A stretch of DNA of 64,000 nucleotides from the NCBI RefSeq assembly GCF_027213645.1, contig NZ_JAPWGL010000001.1, forward strand, positions 620,001 through 684,000, given 5' to 3'. The notes beneath the pieces are model-generated. The model was not told where the DNA came from. It ran no database searches and saw nothing but the letters and a program-made list of their open reading frames with translations. Below, piece by piece: positions 52,461 through 62,658 of the stretch (within the stretch, counting starts at the first letter, position 1; each line of letters opens with the position of its first letter). Made by a program: the position numbers and the translations under genes. The DNA comes from Pedobacter rhodius. Lineage in GTDB: Bacteria; Bacteroidota; Bacteroidia; Sphingobacteriales; Sphingobacteriaceae.

Positions 52461-55289
52461 TTGAAAGTCAAGGTCATACATATTGTCATATTAATTTGTC
52501 TGTCTGTACAAGCTTTAAAAGCACAGGTACAACCTGCAAGAATTGAAAAAAAGTTTCAGAAATATATCGATCGATCTGAAATTACAGGTAATAATCAAGC
52601 TGAAAATTTAGTTTTGGTTAATTTTAAGCGCATTTTAACGCCTGCAGAAATTGAGCAGTTAAAGCCAAGAAAAAGCATTTCGGCAACCTGCTTTATTGTT
52701 GAAAAACCATTTGTTTTAAGCCTTTTAAATGAGACAAATTTCGAGGCAAAAGCAAACGGACTTTGGAAGGCAAGCGATCAGTTAATTAAATTGCTGGAAA
52801 AAGAATTTAAAAAAGAAGATTTGATACTCGTAAGGCTTGCACTTAAGACCCAAGGCAATCAACCACCTGATTTTTTAAATCCTTATAAAATAGCGCAGTT
52901 TGATGCAGAAAACCGACTGGCCAAAATTTACATCAATCCAAACGATTTAATACAATTATTGTTACGGGAAGAAATTTTATATGCAGATGTAGAGCAGCTG
53001 GCAAAACCCGATGTTGTAATTAATGGAATAGATTTAGGATTAAACCAGGTATCTAATACGCGTGTAGCTTATCCGGCAATAAATGGAAACGGGATTAACG
53101 TTTCATTTAAAGAGGGGATGTATGATACAAAAGACCTGGATCTGTTGGGTAAAACAATTCCGGGGAGCTTGATCGGAAGTCCGGTTACCACGCATGCCAC
53201 CATTATGGCGACACTGGCTTTAGGAAACGGAAATTCTTTTATAAGGGGTACAGGAGTTGCTCCATCGGCAAAATTAGCTTTTTCCAGTTTTGCTAATTTA
53301 ATGCCTGATGCCGTTACAGATCTTAAATCCTTAAATATCCGGGTGCAAAATCATTCTTATGGAACAGACCTGGATAATGTTTATGGTATTGAGGCTGCCG
53401 CTTATGATAAGCAGATTTATGAAACAGATACATTAATTCACGTATTTTCGGCGGGTAATAAAGGTACATCAACCCCTGGCTCAGGTTTATACAAAGACTT
53501 GGCAGCCAAAGCCAATTTAACTGGTAATTTTAAGCAGGCTAAAAATCTGCTGGTTATCGGGGGAATTAACCGGGAAAACCTTTCTGAAACATTAAGCAGC
53601 AGAGGTCCGGCATACGATGGGCGGGTAAAGCCGGAACTGGTTGCGTTGGGCGAGGATGGAACTTCAGGATCTGCTGCAGTTACGAGTGGTGTTGTCGCTT
53701 TGTTAGAACAATACCATCTGAATAAAACTGGTAAGATTCCTTCTTCAGCTTTAGTAAAGGCCGTTTTAATTAATAGTGCCGAAGATTTGGGTACCCCACA
53801 GGTAGATTATACGTATGGCTATGGAAAACTTAATGCCTTTCAGGCTTTGAAAACTTTAGAGGAAAACAGATTTTTAGGCAAGGAAATACAAGCCAACCAG
53901 AATCTGGTTATTCCGTTAACTATTCCTGCCAATGTTTCGGAAGTTAAGGTAACGGTAACCTGGAACGACCCGCCGGCAATCGTAAACGATGCGAAAAGTT
54001 TGGTTAACCGATTGGAAATGAATTTAGAAAATCCGGCCGGCGGATTAACACTACCGTGGGTACTAAGCAGTTTCCCCAATTTAGATTCTTTAAACAAACC
54101 AGCGACTCAAAAAATAGATTTGCTGAATAATGTCCAGCAGATAACCATAAATGAACCCTTAAGTGGTGATTATAAAATTAACATTAAAGGTGCTGAAATA
54201 AAACAAGGCAATAGTCAACGTTTCTATTTAGCCTACAGTTACAAATTAAAAAATACATTCAGCTTTATCAGTCCGGAAAAAGATGAATTTCTCTTTGCAG
54301 GCGAAGATAATTACATCCGTTGGGACAATACTTTTCCTGTACAAACGGGTGCGCTATCTGTAAGTTATGATGAGGGCAAAACCTGGAACCTGCTTAATGC
54401 CAATGCAGATTTGAGCAATGGTTTCTACCGTTGGAATGCACCGAATCTTTTCTCAAAAGCAATGATAAAAATGGAGGTAAGCGGAAATATTGTGTACAGT
54501 AAATCTTTTGTGCTGTCTGCCCCCCGTAATCTAACAGTTGGTTACGCCTGTACGGATGCCGTGGCATTGAGTTGGAATCCACAGCCAAATGCAAAAGATT
54601 ATACGATTTTTACATTAGTTAACGACAAATTATCACCCTTAATAAATACTACCGATACGATTATAAAGTTTGACAGGCGTACGTTAACCAGCAATTATTT
54701 TGCTGTAGCAGCAAATGGCCAGGATTTCTCCGGCTTAAAAAGTTACACCATCGATTATACCCAGCAAGGAGTTTCTTGTTATACCCGAAGTTTATCTGCA
54801 TTCGTAACTTCTGATCAGAAAATTCAACTCGATTTAAGTATAGGCACTACGCTTGACCTGAAAAATATTATTTGGGAAAAACAAACCGGTGTGAATACCT
54901 TCACCACATTGAAACAGACTACAGTAAACGGGAACCAGCTTAGCTATTCTATCTTCGATGATAATCCTAAAAACGGTCTTCAGTTTTACAGAGTTACCTT
55001 TGAAACCAATAACGGGAAAGTTGTCAGTGATTTGGCATCTGTTGTTTACTTGAAACCCGATGATTTTTCATTCTATCCAAATCCGGTTAATGATTACCTG
55101 ACCATATTGAGTGGTTCTTTCGAAACCTACAGTTTTGCCGTTTTTAATATCCTGGGGCAGAAAATATTCGAAGATAGTGCAACCAGTTCAAATAAATTTG
55201 ATTTAAGCAAACTCTCCGCAGGTGTATATGTTGGGGTTATTATTAAGAACGGGCAACAATTAAGCAAATTTAAAATTATTAAGAATTAA
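52461..55289 (+). CDS. Secreted S8 (subtilisin-like) protease with T9SS sorting domain
   Basis: 942 aa with a signal peptide (cleaved near LKAQ). Catalytic positions: VTTHATIMATLALGNG (H245), VFSAGNKGT (oxyanion Asn), DGTSGSAAVTSGVVALL (S402). The usual Asp position reads VSFKEGMYD, giving Glu (E218) or a shifted Asp. Beta-sandwich domains follow, including VKVTVTWNDPPA (proprotein-convertase-like P domain). It ends in a T9SS type A domain (FSFYPNPVNDYLTI ... FKIIKN). The start is TTG (52461), directly before the signal peptide. An active secreted protease is likely but not certain. Confidence 0.88.
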   Translation: MKVKVIHIVILICLSVQALKAQVQPARIEKKFQKYIDRSEITGNNQAENLVLVNFKRILTPAEIEQLKPRKSISATCFIVEKPFVLSLLNETNFEAKANGLWKASDQLIKLLEKEFKKEDLILVRLALKTQGNQPPDFLNPYKIAQFDAENRLAKIYINPNDLIQLLLREEILYADVEQLAKPDVVINGIDLGLNQVSNTRVAYPAINGNGINVSFKEGMYDTKDLDLLGKTIPGSLIGSPVTTHATIMATLALGNGNSFIRGTGVAPSAKLAFSSFANLMPDAVTDLKSLNIRVQNHSYGTDLDNVYGIEAAAYDKQIYETDTLIHVFSAGNKGTSTPGSGLYKDLAAKANLTGNFKQAKNLLVIGGINRENLSETLSSRGPAYDGRVKPELVALGEDGTSGSAAVTSGVVALLEQYHLNKTGKIPSSALVKAVLINSAEDLGTPQVDYTYGYGKLNAFQALKTLEENRFLGKEIQANQNLVIPLTIPANVSEVKVTVTWNDPPAIVNDAKSLVNRLEMNLENPAGGLTLPWVLSSFPNLDSLNKPATQKIDLLNNVQQITINEPLSGDYKINIKGAEIKQGNSQRFYLAYSYKLKNTFSFISPEKDEFLFAGEDNYIRWDNTFPVQTGALSVSYDEGKTWNLLNANADLSNGFYRWNAPNLFSKAMIKMEVSGNIVYSKSFVLSAPRNLTVGYACTDAVALSWNPQPNAKDYTIFTLVNDKLSPLINTTDTIIKFDRRTLTSNYFAVAANGQDFSGLKSYTIDYTQQGVSCYTRSLSAFVTSDQKIQLDLSIGTTLDLKNIIWEKQTGVNTFTTLKQTTVNGNQLSYSIFDDNPKNGLQFYRVTFETNNGKVVSDLASVVYLKPDDFSFYPNPVNDYLTILSGSFETYSFAVFNILGQKIFEDSATSSNKFDLSKLSAGVYVGVIIKNGQQLSKFKIIKN

Positions 55290-55354
55290 GAATTTTTATA
55301 TTGGGAAGTATTCCTTTAAGGATATTTCTTTGTAATTTTCTAAAAACAGATTTT

Positions 55355-57013
55355 ATGAAAAAACATATAGCACTTGCAGGTTGTGCCCTGATATTCTTTG
55401 CTGCTTGTAAACAAGAAATTAAAAATGATGCTTCTTATGCATCGCCCGATTCTTTGGCAATAAAATCAATTAACGATTCCAGCCTCACGAAATATTTATC
55501 CGTAATTGCGGCCGACAGTTTAGAAGGCAGAAAGCCCTTTACAAGCGGAGAAAGAAAAACTATAAATTATTTAAAGGCGGAGTTTGAAAAACTGGGATTA
55601 AAACCCGGGAATGGCAATAGCTATTTCCAGGAAGTGCCAATGGTCGAAATAAAATCCATTCCTGATGAAAAAATGGTTGTTAAATCAGGTTCGAAAGCGA
55701 TTTCGTTAAATTACCTTACAGAATTTGTGGCCGGTTCAAGAAGGGTTCAGGATGAGGTAAACATAAAAAATTCACCTTTGGTTTTTGCAGGTTATGGCAT
55801 TGTAGCACCCGAATATGGCTGGAATGATTATAAAAATCTGGATGTAAAGGGTAAAACCGTTGTCGTGCTGATTAACGACCCAGGTTTCGCTGATTCGACT
55901 TTGTTTAAAGGAAAGAACATGACTTATTATGGTCGCTGGACTTACAAATTTGAAGAAGCATCGCGGCAGGGTGCCGCCGGAATTTTAATCGTCCACGATA
56001 CGGAGCCTGCAGCTTATCCCTGGACGGTTGTTCGCAGTGGCTGGTCTAAATCAAAATTAACATTACAATCAGAAGATAACGGCATGAACAGAACGGTTGT
56101 TGAAGGTTGGATAGGTTTGGATGTTGCCAAAAAAATATGCGCATTAGGCGGCCAATCATTCAGCACTTTGGCAACAAATGCCCGCAAAAAAGATTTTAAA
56201 GCAGTTGATTTAAATTTAACGACTTCGCTTACCGTCAAAAATAAAATTAAAAAATCGGTTACTTATAATGTATTGGCATCAATTCCTGGCGATAAGTTGA
56301 AAAACGAGGCGATCATTTATTCAGCCCATTGGGATCATTTAGGTGTTGGAGAAAAAGTATTGGGCGATTCGATTTACAATGGCGCAGTTGACAATGCAAC
56401 AGGTGTTGCCTCGCTATTCGAAATTGCATCTGCTTTTAAAAAGTTGCCAAAAAACCCGGATAGAACAATTCTTTTTATTTCGTATACGGCAGAGGAGCAA
56501 GGTTTGCTGGGCTCAGAATATTATGCTAAACATCCTGCTTTTCCATTAGATAAAACCGTAGCAAATATCAATATGGATATGATGGGGCTTGCCGGTAAAA
56601 CAAAAGATATTGTAGTGTATGGTTATGGGCAGTCGGAATTAGAGGATTATGCAGCAGCCTCCGCAAAGAAACAAAACCGGGTTATCGTTCCGGATCCGGT
56701 TCCATCATCAGGTTTATATTATCGTTCTGATCATTTCAACCTGGCTAAAGTTGGAGTTCCATCTTTATTTACCGGTTCTGGTGTGGATAATATTAAAAAT
56801 GGCAGGTCCTGGGGTTTAAAGCAAGTTGCTGATTTCACGAAGAACCGTTATCATTCGCCGCAAGATAATTTTGACGCCAAAACCTGGGATTTATCCGGCA
56901 TTATAGAGGATGTTCGGATGTTATTTGACATGGGCTATCGTTTGAGTAATGAAAGTACTTATCCAAAATGGAAAGATGGATCGGAATTTAAAGCCATACG
57001 GGAAAAGAAGTAA
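55355..57013 (+). CDS. M28 family peptidase with PA domain, lipoprotein
   Basis: 552 aa. Lipoprotein signal ALIFFAACKQE. A PA insert at about 130-260 (VFAGYGIVAPEYGWNDYKNLDVKGK, GAAGILIVHD) precedes the M28 core: YSAHWDHLGV, NGAVDNATGVASL, FISYTAEEQGLLGSEYY, INMDMMG and NRYHSPQDNF with the final His. This is the layout of outer-membrane M28 aminopeptidases in Bacteroidota. ATG 55355 is preferred because it begins the signal peptide. It follows the S8 gene by 65 bases on the same strand, so they may share a transcript. Confidence 0.92.
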   Translation: MKKHIALAGCALIFFAACKQEIKNDASYASPDSLAIKSINDSSLTKYLSVIAADSLEGRKPFTSGERKTINYLKAEFEKLGLKPGNGNSYFQEVPMVEIKSIPDEKMVVKSGSKAISLNYLTEFVAGSRRVQDEVNIKNSPLVFAGYGIVAPEYGWNDYKNLDVKGKTVVVLINDPGFADSTLFKGKNMTYYGRWTYKFEEASRQGAAGILIVHDTEPAAYPWTVVRSGWSKSKLTLQSEDNGMNRTVVEGWIGLDVAKKICALGGQSFSTLATNARKKDFKAVDLNLTTSLTVKNKIKKSVTYNVLASIPGDKLKNEAIIYSAHWDHLGVGEKVLGDSIYNGAVDNATGVASLFEIASAFKKLPKNPDRTILFISYTAEEQGLLGSEYYAKHPAFPLDKTVANINMDMMGLAGKTKDIVVYGYGQSELEDYAAASAKKQNRVIVPDPVPSSGLYYRSDHFNLAKVGVPSLFTGSGVDNIKNGRSWGLKQVADFTKNRYHSPQDNFDAKTWDLSGIIEDVRMLFDMGYRLSNESTYPKWKDGSEFKAIREKK

Positions 57014-57060
57014 AACAAAAAGCAACAGATTTGCAGATTAAATACAATCTGCAAATCTGT
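57010..57060 (-). terminator. 15-bp hairpin terminator of the barrel-protein gene
   Basis: Perfect stem 57025-57039 with 57046-57060 around a six-base loop; on the minus strand it runs into TGCTTTTTGTTTT. The same core (GCAGATTAAAT ... AATCTGC) followed by GGCGCTTTAA recurs at 57.9 kb in the same orientation. Confidence 0.75.
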
Positions 57061-57087
57061 GGCGCTTTAATATAAAATTAGAACCGG

Positions 57088-57741
57088 TTAAAAAAGAATG
57101 TAAATTTTAAAGCCTAAATTATTTATAAGCCCCTGGCTGCTAAAATTGAATGATGTGTTTTTAGTTTTATAAGAGGTTAAATTTGTACCCTGTGTTTGTT
57201 CTGAAGAGTTGTAAGCTATATCTGCGGATAACAGGCTTGTTTCTAAAGCAAATCTTTTCCCTAAAAACCAGGTAACACCACCATAAGCACCTAAAGAATA
57301 ACTATTACTTGTATAATCTTGCGATAGGTTATTTGAATTTAAAGGCTGCGACTGATTCTGAGTTCCGTAAGCATAACCTGCTCTACCACCAGCATAGGCA
57401 AACAAAGTTTTTACTATCGGAAAATACTTTTGATAAGATAAGCTCGCCCCATAAGTTTTAAAGGTTTGTTCAGTAAGGCCAGTAGAATTAATGGTGTTTT
57501 GACCATAAGTTGCGTCGATACCGATTTTACTATCGTCTTTAATAAAATACCCGTAACCTAATGAAAATAAATTACTTTTTTGTTCAGTTTTTTGTTCAGT
57601 TTGATTTGGGTTGATGTAACTGTTTTTGCTGGTTGTTGCATTAATACCAAAACTAAGTGCATTGGTTCCTTTGGTTTGTGCAAATCCGGTCATGCCAAGG
57701 CATAATACTGCCATAGCAGTAATTAATAATTTTTTTTTCAT
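57088..57741 (-). CDS. Outer-membrane beta-barrel protein
   Basis: 217 aa with a signal peptide (AVLCLGMTGFAQ, cleaved after about 22). Alternating strands (LFSLGYGYFIKDDSKIGIDATYG, GASLSYQKYFP, YSLGAYGGVTWFLGKRFALE) end in GFKIYILF, typical of small OMP barrels. No conserved catalytic motif. Function unknown; similar proteins are abundant in this phylum. Bounded by two similar hairpins. Confidence 0.8.
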   Translation of the reverse strand: MKKKLLITAMAVLCLGMTGFAQTKGTNALSFGINATTSKNSYINPNQTEQKTEQKSNLFSLGYGYFIKDDSKIGIDATYGQNTINSTGLTEQTFKTYGASLSYQKYFPIVKTLFAYAGGRAGYAYGTQNQSQPLNSNNLSQDYTSNSYSLGAYGGVTWFLGKRFALETSLLSADIAYNSSEQTQGTNLTSYKTKNTSFNFSSQGLINNLGFKIYILF

Positions 57742-57909
57742 TTGTGTGTTTTTTTATGTGTATGTAATAATAAATAAAAAAACACTAAAGAACTATTAGT
57801 TTAGTTGACTTGTGTTTAAGTTATTGTAAATCAGCATTAGATTTTATGCCTGTAAGTAGAATGTTACTTTATTTCGGGTTTTAGGGGTTTTCAGTTTAGA
57901 TATAGCCCT

Positions 57910-57961
57910 TAAAAAAGAAGCCGCAGGTTCGCAGATTAAATCATAATCTGCGAACCTGCGG
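57910..57961 (-). terminator. 18-bp hairpin terminator of clpB
   Basis: Perfect stem 57921-57938 with 57944-57961 (CCGCAGGTTCGCAGATTA with its complement), five-base loop, followed on the minus strand by CTTCTTTTTTAAG. It shares core and flank with the hairpin at 57.0 kb. Confidence 0.8.
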
Positions 57962-57984
57962 CGCTTTAAATATAAAAATTAGAA

Positions 57985-60582
57985 TTACTTATTCTGATTT
58001 AAAAACACGAAGTTATTATCAAACATATCAAGTTTTATCTTGCTGTCCTTATCAACCTTTCCGGCTAATATTTCTTTCGATAACTCATTCAAAATACGTT
58101 TTTGAATAACCCTTTTTAATGGTCTTGCACCAAACTGAGGGTCGTAACCCAACTGTGCCAGCCAATCTAAAGCTTCTGCTGATGCATCCATTTCGATGCC
58201 CATCTCCGCTAACGTTTGCTGTACGTGTTTAAACTGAAGCGATACTATATCTCTGATTTCATTACGGTTCAATGGCGTAAACATTATCAATTCATCGATA
58301 CGGTTTAAAAACTCCGGACGGATGGTTTGTTTCAATACCTCGAACAACTCATTTTTAGTTTTCGCGATTACTTCATCTCTGTTTTCATCACTTAAATCTT
58401 TAAAATTATCCTGAATTAAGTGCGCACCAATGTTTGAGGTCATGATGATAATGGTGTTTTTAAAATTCACCGTTCTGCCTTTGTTATCTGTTAAACGACC
58501 ATCATCTAAAACCTGAAGCAGAATATTAAACACATCAGGGTGTGCTTTTTCGATCTCATCAAGCAATACCACTGAATAAGGTTTACGTCTAACCGCTTCT
58601 GTTAACTGTCCGCCTTCATCGTAACCAACATAGCCCGGAGGCGCACCAATTAAGCGGGAAACCGCGTGGCGTTCCTGGTATTCACTCATATCAATTCTGG
58701 TTAACGCATTTTCATCATTAAACAAAAATTCTGCAAGTGCTTTCGCCAACTCCGTTTTACCCACACCGGTTGTACCCAAGAAAATGAACGAACCGATTGG
58801 TTTACGTTTATCCTGCAAACCTGCCCGTGAACGACGGATGGCATCAGAAATAGCCTCGATGGCTTCATCCTGTCCGGCAACGCGTTGGTGTAACTCCACT
58901 TCGAGGTTTAATAGTTTCTCGCGTTCACTTGCAATTAATTTGGTAACCGGAATACCAGTCCAGCGGCCCACAACGCCGGCAATATCATCGGCAGTAACTT
59001 CTTCCTTGAGCATTCTGCTATCACTTTGCTGATTTTCTAAATCTGCTTTAAGCTTTTCGAAACTATCTTGTGCTTCCTTGATTTTTCCATAGCGGATTTC
59101 TGCAACTTTACCATAATCACCCGCACGTTCAGCTTGTTCGGCTTCTAATTTATATTGCTCAATAAGCTCCATTTGCTTATTTAAGTTATCAACCAAATCT
59201 TTCTCACCCTGCCACTTAGCCTTTAACTCATCGCGTTCTGCTGATAAATTTGCAATCTCTTCGGAAAGTTCCTTAACCTTTTTATCATCTTTTTCGCGTT
59301 TAATGGCTTCGCGTTCGATTTCCAAACGCATAATCTCTCTATCCAGCGCATCCACATTTTCTGGCACGCTATCCATCTCCATACGTAATTTTGAAGCTGC
59401 CTCATCCATTAAATCGATGGCTTTGTCCGGTAAAAAACGGTCGGAAATATAACGCTGACTCATTTCTACAGCCGCAATAATGGCCTCATCTTTAATCCTT
59501 ACCTTATGGTGCGTTTCATAACGTTCTTTCAAACCACGAAGTATAGAAATGGCATCTTGTGTATCTGGTTCTTCAACCATCACTTTTTGAAAACGGCGCT
59601 CAAGGGCTTTATCTTTCTCTAAATATTTTTGATATTCATCTAAAGTAGTTGCACCAATTGCACGCAATTCGCCACGCGCTAAAGCAGGTTTTAGAATATT
59701 GGCGGCATCCATTGCGCCTTCGCCACCACCGGCACCAACTAAAGTATGTATCTCGTCAATAAACAAAATAATATCGCCATCACTTTGCGTAACCTCCTTA
59801 ACAACTGCCTTTAAGCGCTCTTCGAATTCGCCTTTATACTTGGCTCCTGCAATAAGGGCCCCCATATCCAAGGAGTAAACGATTTTGCTTTTCAGGTTTT
59901 CAGGTACGTCGCCTTTAATAATTCTAAAAGCAATTCCCTCGGCAATGGCGGTTTTACCAACACCCGGCTCACCAATTAAAATCGGGTTATTTTTTGTTCT
60001 GCGGGATAAAATCTGAATCACACGCCGAATTTCTTCATCACGGCCAATAACCGGGTCTAACTTTCCGCTTTCTGCATATTCATTTAAATTACGGGCATAT
60101 TTACCTAATGCCTGATAAGTCGCTTCTGCATTCTGATCGGTAACACGATTATCGCCGCGTAGTTCTGCAATGGCTTTTTTAAGATCTTTTTCGTTAACCC
60201 CCTGCTCTTTTAATAATTTCGAAGTGCTATCGTTAACGGCTAAAATTCCCAGTAATAAGTGTTCCACAGATACGAATTCATCCTTAAATTCCTTTAAAAA
60301 TGTTTGTGCTTTTTGTAAAACGTTATTGGTATTTGATGACAAATAGACATTACTTCCACTCACTTTCGGGAATTTGGCAATTTCGTTATCTAAGTTTTGA
60401 TTTAAGGAATTAAGATTAACGTTCAGCTTCTTTAAAACATAAGAAACCACGTTTTCATCAACAGTAAGCAAACCTTTAAGCAGGTGTGCGGTCTCAATAG
60501 CCTGTTGCTGGTTGCCTTGAGCTATTTCGGAAGCCTGTTGAATTGCTTCCTGGGCTTTTATTGTAAAATTGTTGAAGTTCAT
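57985..60582 (-). CDS. clpB: Disaggregase chaperone ClpB
   Basis: 865 aa Hsp100 that, with DnaK, pulls proteins out of aggregates. N-terminal Clp-N repeats (about 1-145), AAA1 Walker [14 protein letters not shown] (204-216) and [16 protein letters not shown], a middle coiled-coil domain (about 400-525) distinguishing ClpB from ClpA/ClpC, and AAA2 Walker [15 protein letters not shown] with [28 protein letters not shown] and [10 protein letters not shown] pore loops are present. No ClpP-binding IGF/L loop is seen, as expected. Single gene with its own terminator. Confidence 0.96.
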   Translation of the reverse strand: MNFNNFTIKAQEAIQQASEIAQGNQQQAIETAHLLKGLLTVDENVVSYVLKKLNVNLNSLNQNLDNEIAKFPKVSGSNVYLSSNTNNVLQKAQTFLKEFKDEFVSVEHLLLGILAVNDSTSKLLKEQGVNEKDLKKAIAELRGDNRVTDQNAEATYQALGKYARNLNEYAESGKLDPVIGRDEEIRRVIQILSRRTKNNPILIGEPGVGKTAIAEGIAFRIIKGDVPENLKSKIVYSLDMGALIAGAKYKGEFEERLKAVVKEVTQSDGDIILFIDEIHTLVGAGGGEGAMDAANILKPALARGELRAIGATTLDEYQKYLEKDKALERRFQKVMVEEPDTQDAISILRGLKERYETHHKVRIKDEAIIAAVEMSQRYISDRFLPDKAIDLMDEAASKLRMEMDSVPENVDALDREIMRLEIEREAIKREKDDKKVKELSEEIANLSAERDELKAKWQGEKDLVDNLNKQMELIEQYKLEAEQAERAGDYGKVAEIRYGKIKEAQDSFEKLKADLENQQSDSRMLKEEVTADDIAGVVGRWTGIPVTKLIASEREKLLNLEVELHQRVAGQDEAIEAISDAIRRSRAGLQDKRKPIGSFIFLGTTGVGKTELAKALAEFLFNDENALTRIDMSEYQERHAVSRLIGAPPGYVGYDEGGQLTEAVRRKPYSVVLLDEIEKAHPDVFNILLQVLDDGRLTDNKGRTVNFKNTIIIMTSNIGAHLIQDNFKDLSDENRDEVIAKTKNELFEVLKQTIRPEFLNRIDELIMFTPLNRNEIRDIVSLQFKHVQQTLAEMGIEMDASAEALDWLAQLGYDPQFGARPLKRVIQKRILNELSKEILAGKVDKDSKIKLDMFDNNFVFLNQNK

Positions 60583-60949
60583 ATAAGCTTTTAGTCAAAA
60601 CAAATGCCACAGCCATTTTGATTTTCTAATCGGAAATTTTGTCGGTAAGATTGTTTTGTTTATGACTAATTTACTGGTTATTAGTGTTTTGTAATGAAAA
60701 TTTGTCGTGATTTTGATTTGAAAAGCACTTGCAGTATCATTTATGATTTTGCAGCCCCGCTTTCTGCTATATCCCCAATGAAAAATTGGGGGATGCCGCT
60801 CCAATCGGGTTTAGGTGGCCTGATTTCTGCATCTATTTAAGAAAACCAAAGCGCATAAAAAAGCATCTGCGTTTTACCTGCAAATGCTTTATATGTGGTG
60901 TGTTGTCTGTTACCTGTTTGTTTAAACAGTTTGGCAATTCGACAATAGT
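60583..60949. other. Gene-free spacer upstream of clpB
   Basis: No gene recognised. It should contain the clpB promoter, but neither a TAnnTTTG match at suitable distance nor a CIRCE-type dyad is evident. One hairpin terminator for the next gene lies at 60.86 kb. Confidence 0.4.
60850..60890 (-). terminator. Terminator after the SRPBCC gene
   Basis: Eleven-bp stem with one mismatch (60860-60870 with 60880-60890), nine-base loop, then six T on the minus strand, about 60 bases beyond the SRPBCC stop codon. Confidence 0.65.
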
Positions 60950-61348
60950 TTACCCCAAAATTTCTTTCAGTTTTTCTGTCTGATGGTCTGCTAATTTTTG
61001 AAGCGGGCCGGATGCCAACATCTTCATCATCATATTTAAATCAGCAGAAATAATATGTTTTGCGGTTGTCGTTCCGTTGCCATTATCAGTAACCGTCCAT
61101 TTTAATTCTACATCAAAAGGTGCTTTTTCGGTCGGAATAGCAGTAAGCTCCTGATTTTCTATACGACTGGAAATTTTAATGGCCAATTTAGCCATGTTTT
61201 GAATGGTAAACCGGGCATCATCTTCAGTTGATTCCCAATTGTATATATTTTCGGGCATCAACTGCTGATGATTATTCATATTTGACAGAAACGCATAAAC
61301 CTCATTTACAGGTTTATTAACTTCTGCCGCGCTTTCAATAATTGTCAT
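60950..61348 (-). CDS. SRPBCC (START-like) protein
   Basis: 132 aa helix-grip fold: opening ESAAEVNKPVNEVYAFLSNMNNHQQLMP, then beta strands DVELKWTVTDNGNGTTTAKHIISADLN, and a long C-terminal helix PLQKLADHQTEKLKEIL. It resembles polyketide-cyclase/START-like ligand-binding proteins; ligand unknown. It follows pyrE after 40 bases on the same strand and is probably cotranscribed with it, though no pathway link is obvious. Confidence 0.82.
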   Translation of the reverse strand: MTIIESAAEVNKPVNEVYAFLSNMNNHQQLMPENIYNWESTEDDARFTIQNMAKLAIKISSRIENQELTAIPTEKAPFDVELKWTVTDNGNGTTTAKHIISADLNMMMKMLASGPLQKLADHQTEKLKEILG

Positions 61349-61388
61349 TTTAAGTAAATATTTAGGTTAGAGGATTTTCGTATAAAAA

Positions 61389-62048
61389 TTAGGTATTAAA
61401 GACCTGGCTTTGTCCCCATTCAGATGGATTTAAGCGCCATTTACTTAATAATTCCATATCACTTTTTGCGATAATGCTATGTTCGGCAGCATAATCAATT
61501 AAAGCTGCGTAGTTTGATAAGGTTATATAACGACATTTTGCCGCTGCAAAATTTTCATCAGCTTTTTCAAAGCCATAAGTGAAAATTGCCGCCAAACCAG
61601 CAACGGATAGACCAGCCGCCCTTAATGCATCAACCGCCTGCAAACTGCTTTTTCCGGTTGAGATTAAATCTTCAATTACCATTACACGCTGGCCTTCTAC
61701 AACTTCACCTTCAATTAAACTTCCGGTGCCGTGTTCTTTAGCTTTTGCTCTGACATAGATAAAAGGTAAACCAAGTTCCTGAGCAACCAGAACACCTTGG
61801 GGAATTCCCGCTGTTGCTACGCCGGCGATAACATCTACCGAGCCAAATTCTTCCTGAATGGCCTGTGCTAATTTCTGACGAATGTAGGTTCTAACCTGAG
61901 GATGGGAGAGGGTAATTCTGTTATCGCAATAAATCGGCGACTTCCAACCCGATGCCCAAGTAAAAGGATTATTAGGTTGTAATTTAATTGCCTTTATTTG
62001 TAATAAAAATTCCGCTACCTTTAATTCAATATCACTTTTATTATACAT
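61389..62048 (-). CDS. pyrE: Orotate phosphoribosyltransferase
   Basis: Joins orotate and PRPP to give OMP, step five of pyrimidine synthesis. 219 aa: PFTWASGWKSPIYCDNR (orotate/active-site entry), IAGVATAGIPQGVLVA, YVRAKAKEHGTGSLIEG (flexible catalytic loop with Lys), and the PRPP loop VMVIEDLISTGKSS (122-135). Its ATG overlaps the ATG of the divergent NUDIX gene by two bases (CATG), so its promoter must lie within that gene. Confidence 0.95.
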   Translation of the reverse strand: MYNKSDIELKVAEFLLQIKAIKLQPNNPFTWASGWKSPIYCDNRITLSHPQVRTYIRQKLAQAIQEEFGSVDVIAGVATAGIPQGVLVAQELGLPFIYVRAKAKEHGTGSLIEGEVVEGQRVMVIEDLISTGKSSLQAVDALRAAGLSVAGLAAIFTYGFEKADENFAAAKCRYITLSNYAALIDYAAEHSIIAKSDMELLSKWRLNPSEWGQSQVFNT

Positions 62049-62658
62049 GGCCCAAAATTACAGAATTTATATTAACGATAACACCCTCTTTATCTCAGAT
62101 GTTTTGCCGGAACAAAAAGAAAAAATTCAACAGCTTGAATTTCAGGATTTTGATTTACAAACATTTTACAAAAAATTAAAAAATGGGTCTAAAAAAAGCT
62201 ACATTTTTTTAACTAAGAATCCAAAAGAAACCTTTAAGAAGTTAAAAAAGAACTGTGAAATCATAAAGGCCGCAGGCGGATTGGCAGAGAGCGCTAATGG
62301 TAATTATCTATTTATTTTCAGGAATAAAAAGTGGGATTTGCCAAAAGGCAAACTCGAAGACGGTGAAAATATGAAAGAAACTGCTGTTCGGGAAGTGGAA
62401 GAAGAGTGTGGTATTAAGATTGCCAAACGTGAAGAAAAGCTTTGTAAAACCTATCATGTTTATCCAATGGGTTCAAAAATGGTCATTAAAAAAACCAATT
62501 GGTATAAAATGAAAGTAAAAGGCGAACCAAAATTAGTTCCCCAGAAAGAAGAAGGTATCAGTGAAGCGCTTTGGCTGGATAAAAACCATATTAATCCGGT
62601 TATAAAAAATACTTTTCCGTCTATTATAGATGTGTTAAAAGCAGGCGGTTTACTGTAA
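62047..62658 (+). CDS. NUDIX hydrolase
   Basis: 203 aa. An N-terminal domain of about 85 residues precedes a complete Nudix box at 101-123 (GKLEDGENMKETAVREVEEE, then CGI), fitting Gx5Ex7REUxEExGU. Preceded by FRNKKWDLPK. Cleaves a nucleoside diphosphate linked to another group; substrate unknown. Head-to-head with pyrE with overlapping start codons, suggesting possible shared control and a nucleotide-related role. Confidence 0.88.
   Translation: MAQNYRIYINDNTLFISDVLPEQKEKIQQLEFQDFDLQTFYKKLKNGSKKSYIFLTKNPKETFKKLKKNCEIIKAAGGLAESANGNYLFIFRNKKWDLPKGKLEDGENMKETAVREVEEECGIKIAKREEKLCKTYHVYPMGSKMVIKKTNWYKMKVKGEPKLVPQKEEGISEALWLDKNHINPVIKNTFPSIIDVLKAGGLL

Noticed and set aside
60786..60983. 65-codon plus-strand frame before the SRPBCC gene
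   Set aside because: Crosses the terminator hairpin and the antisense end of the SRPBCC gene; no domain.
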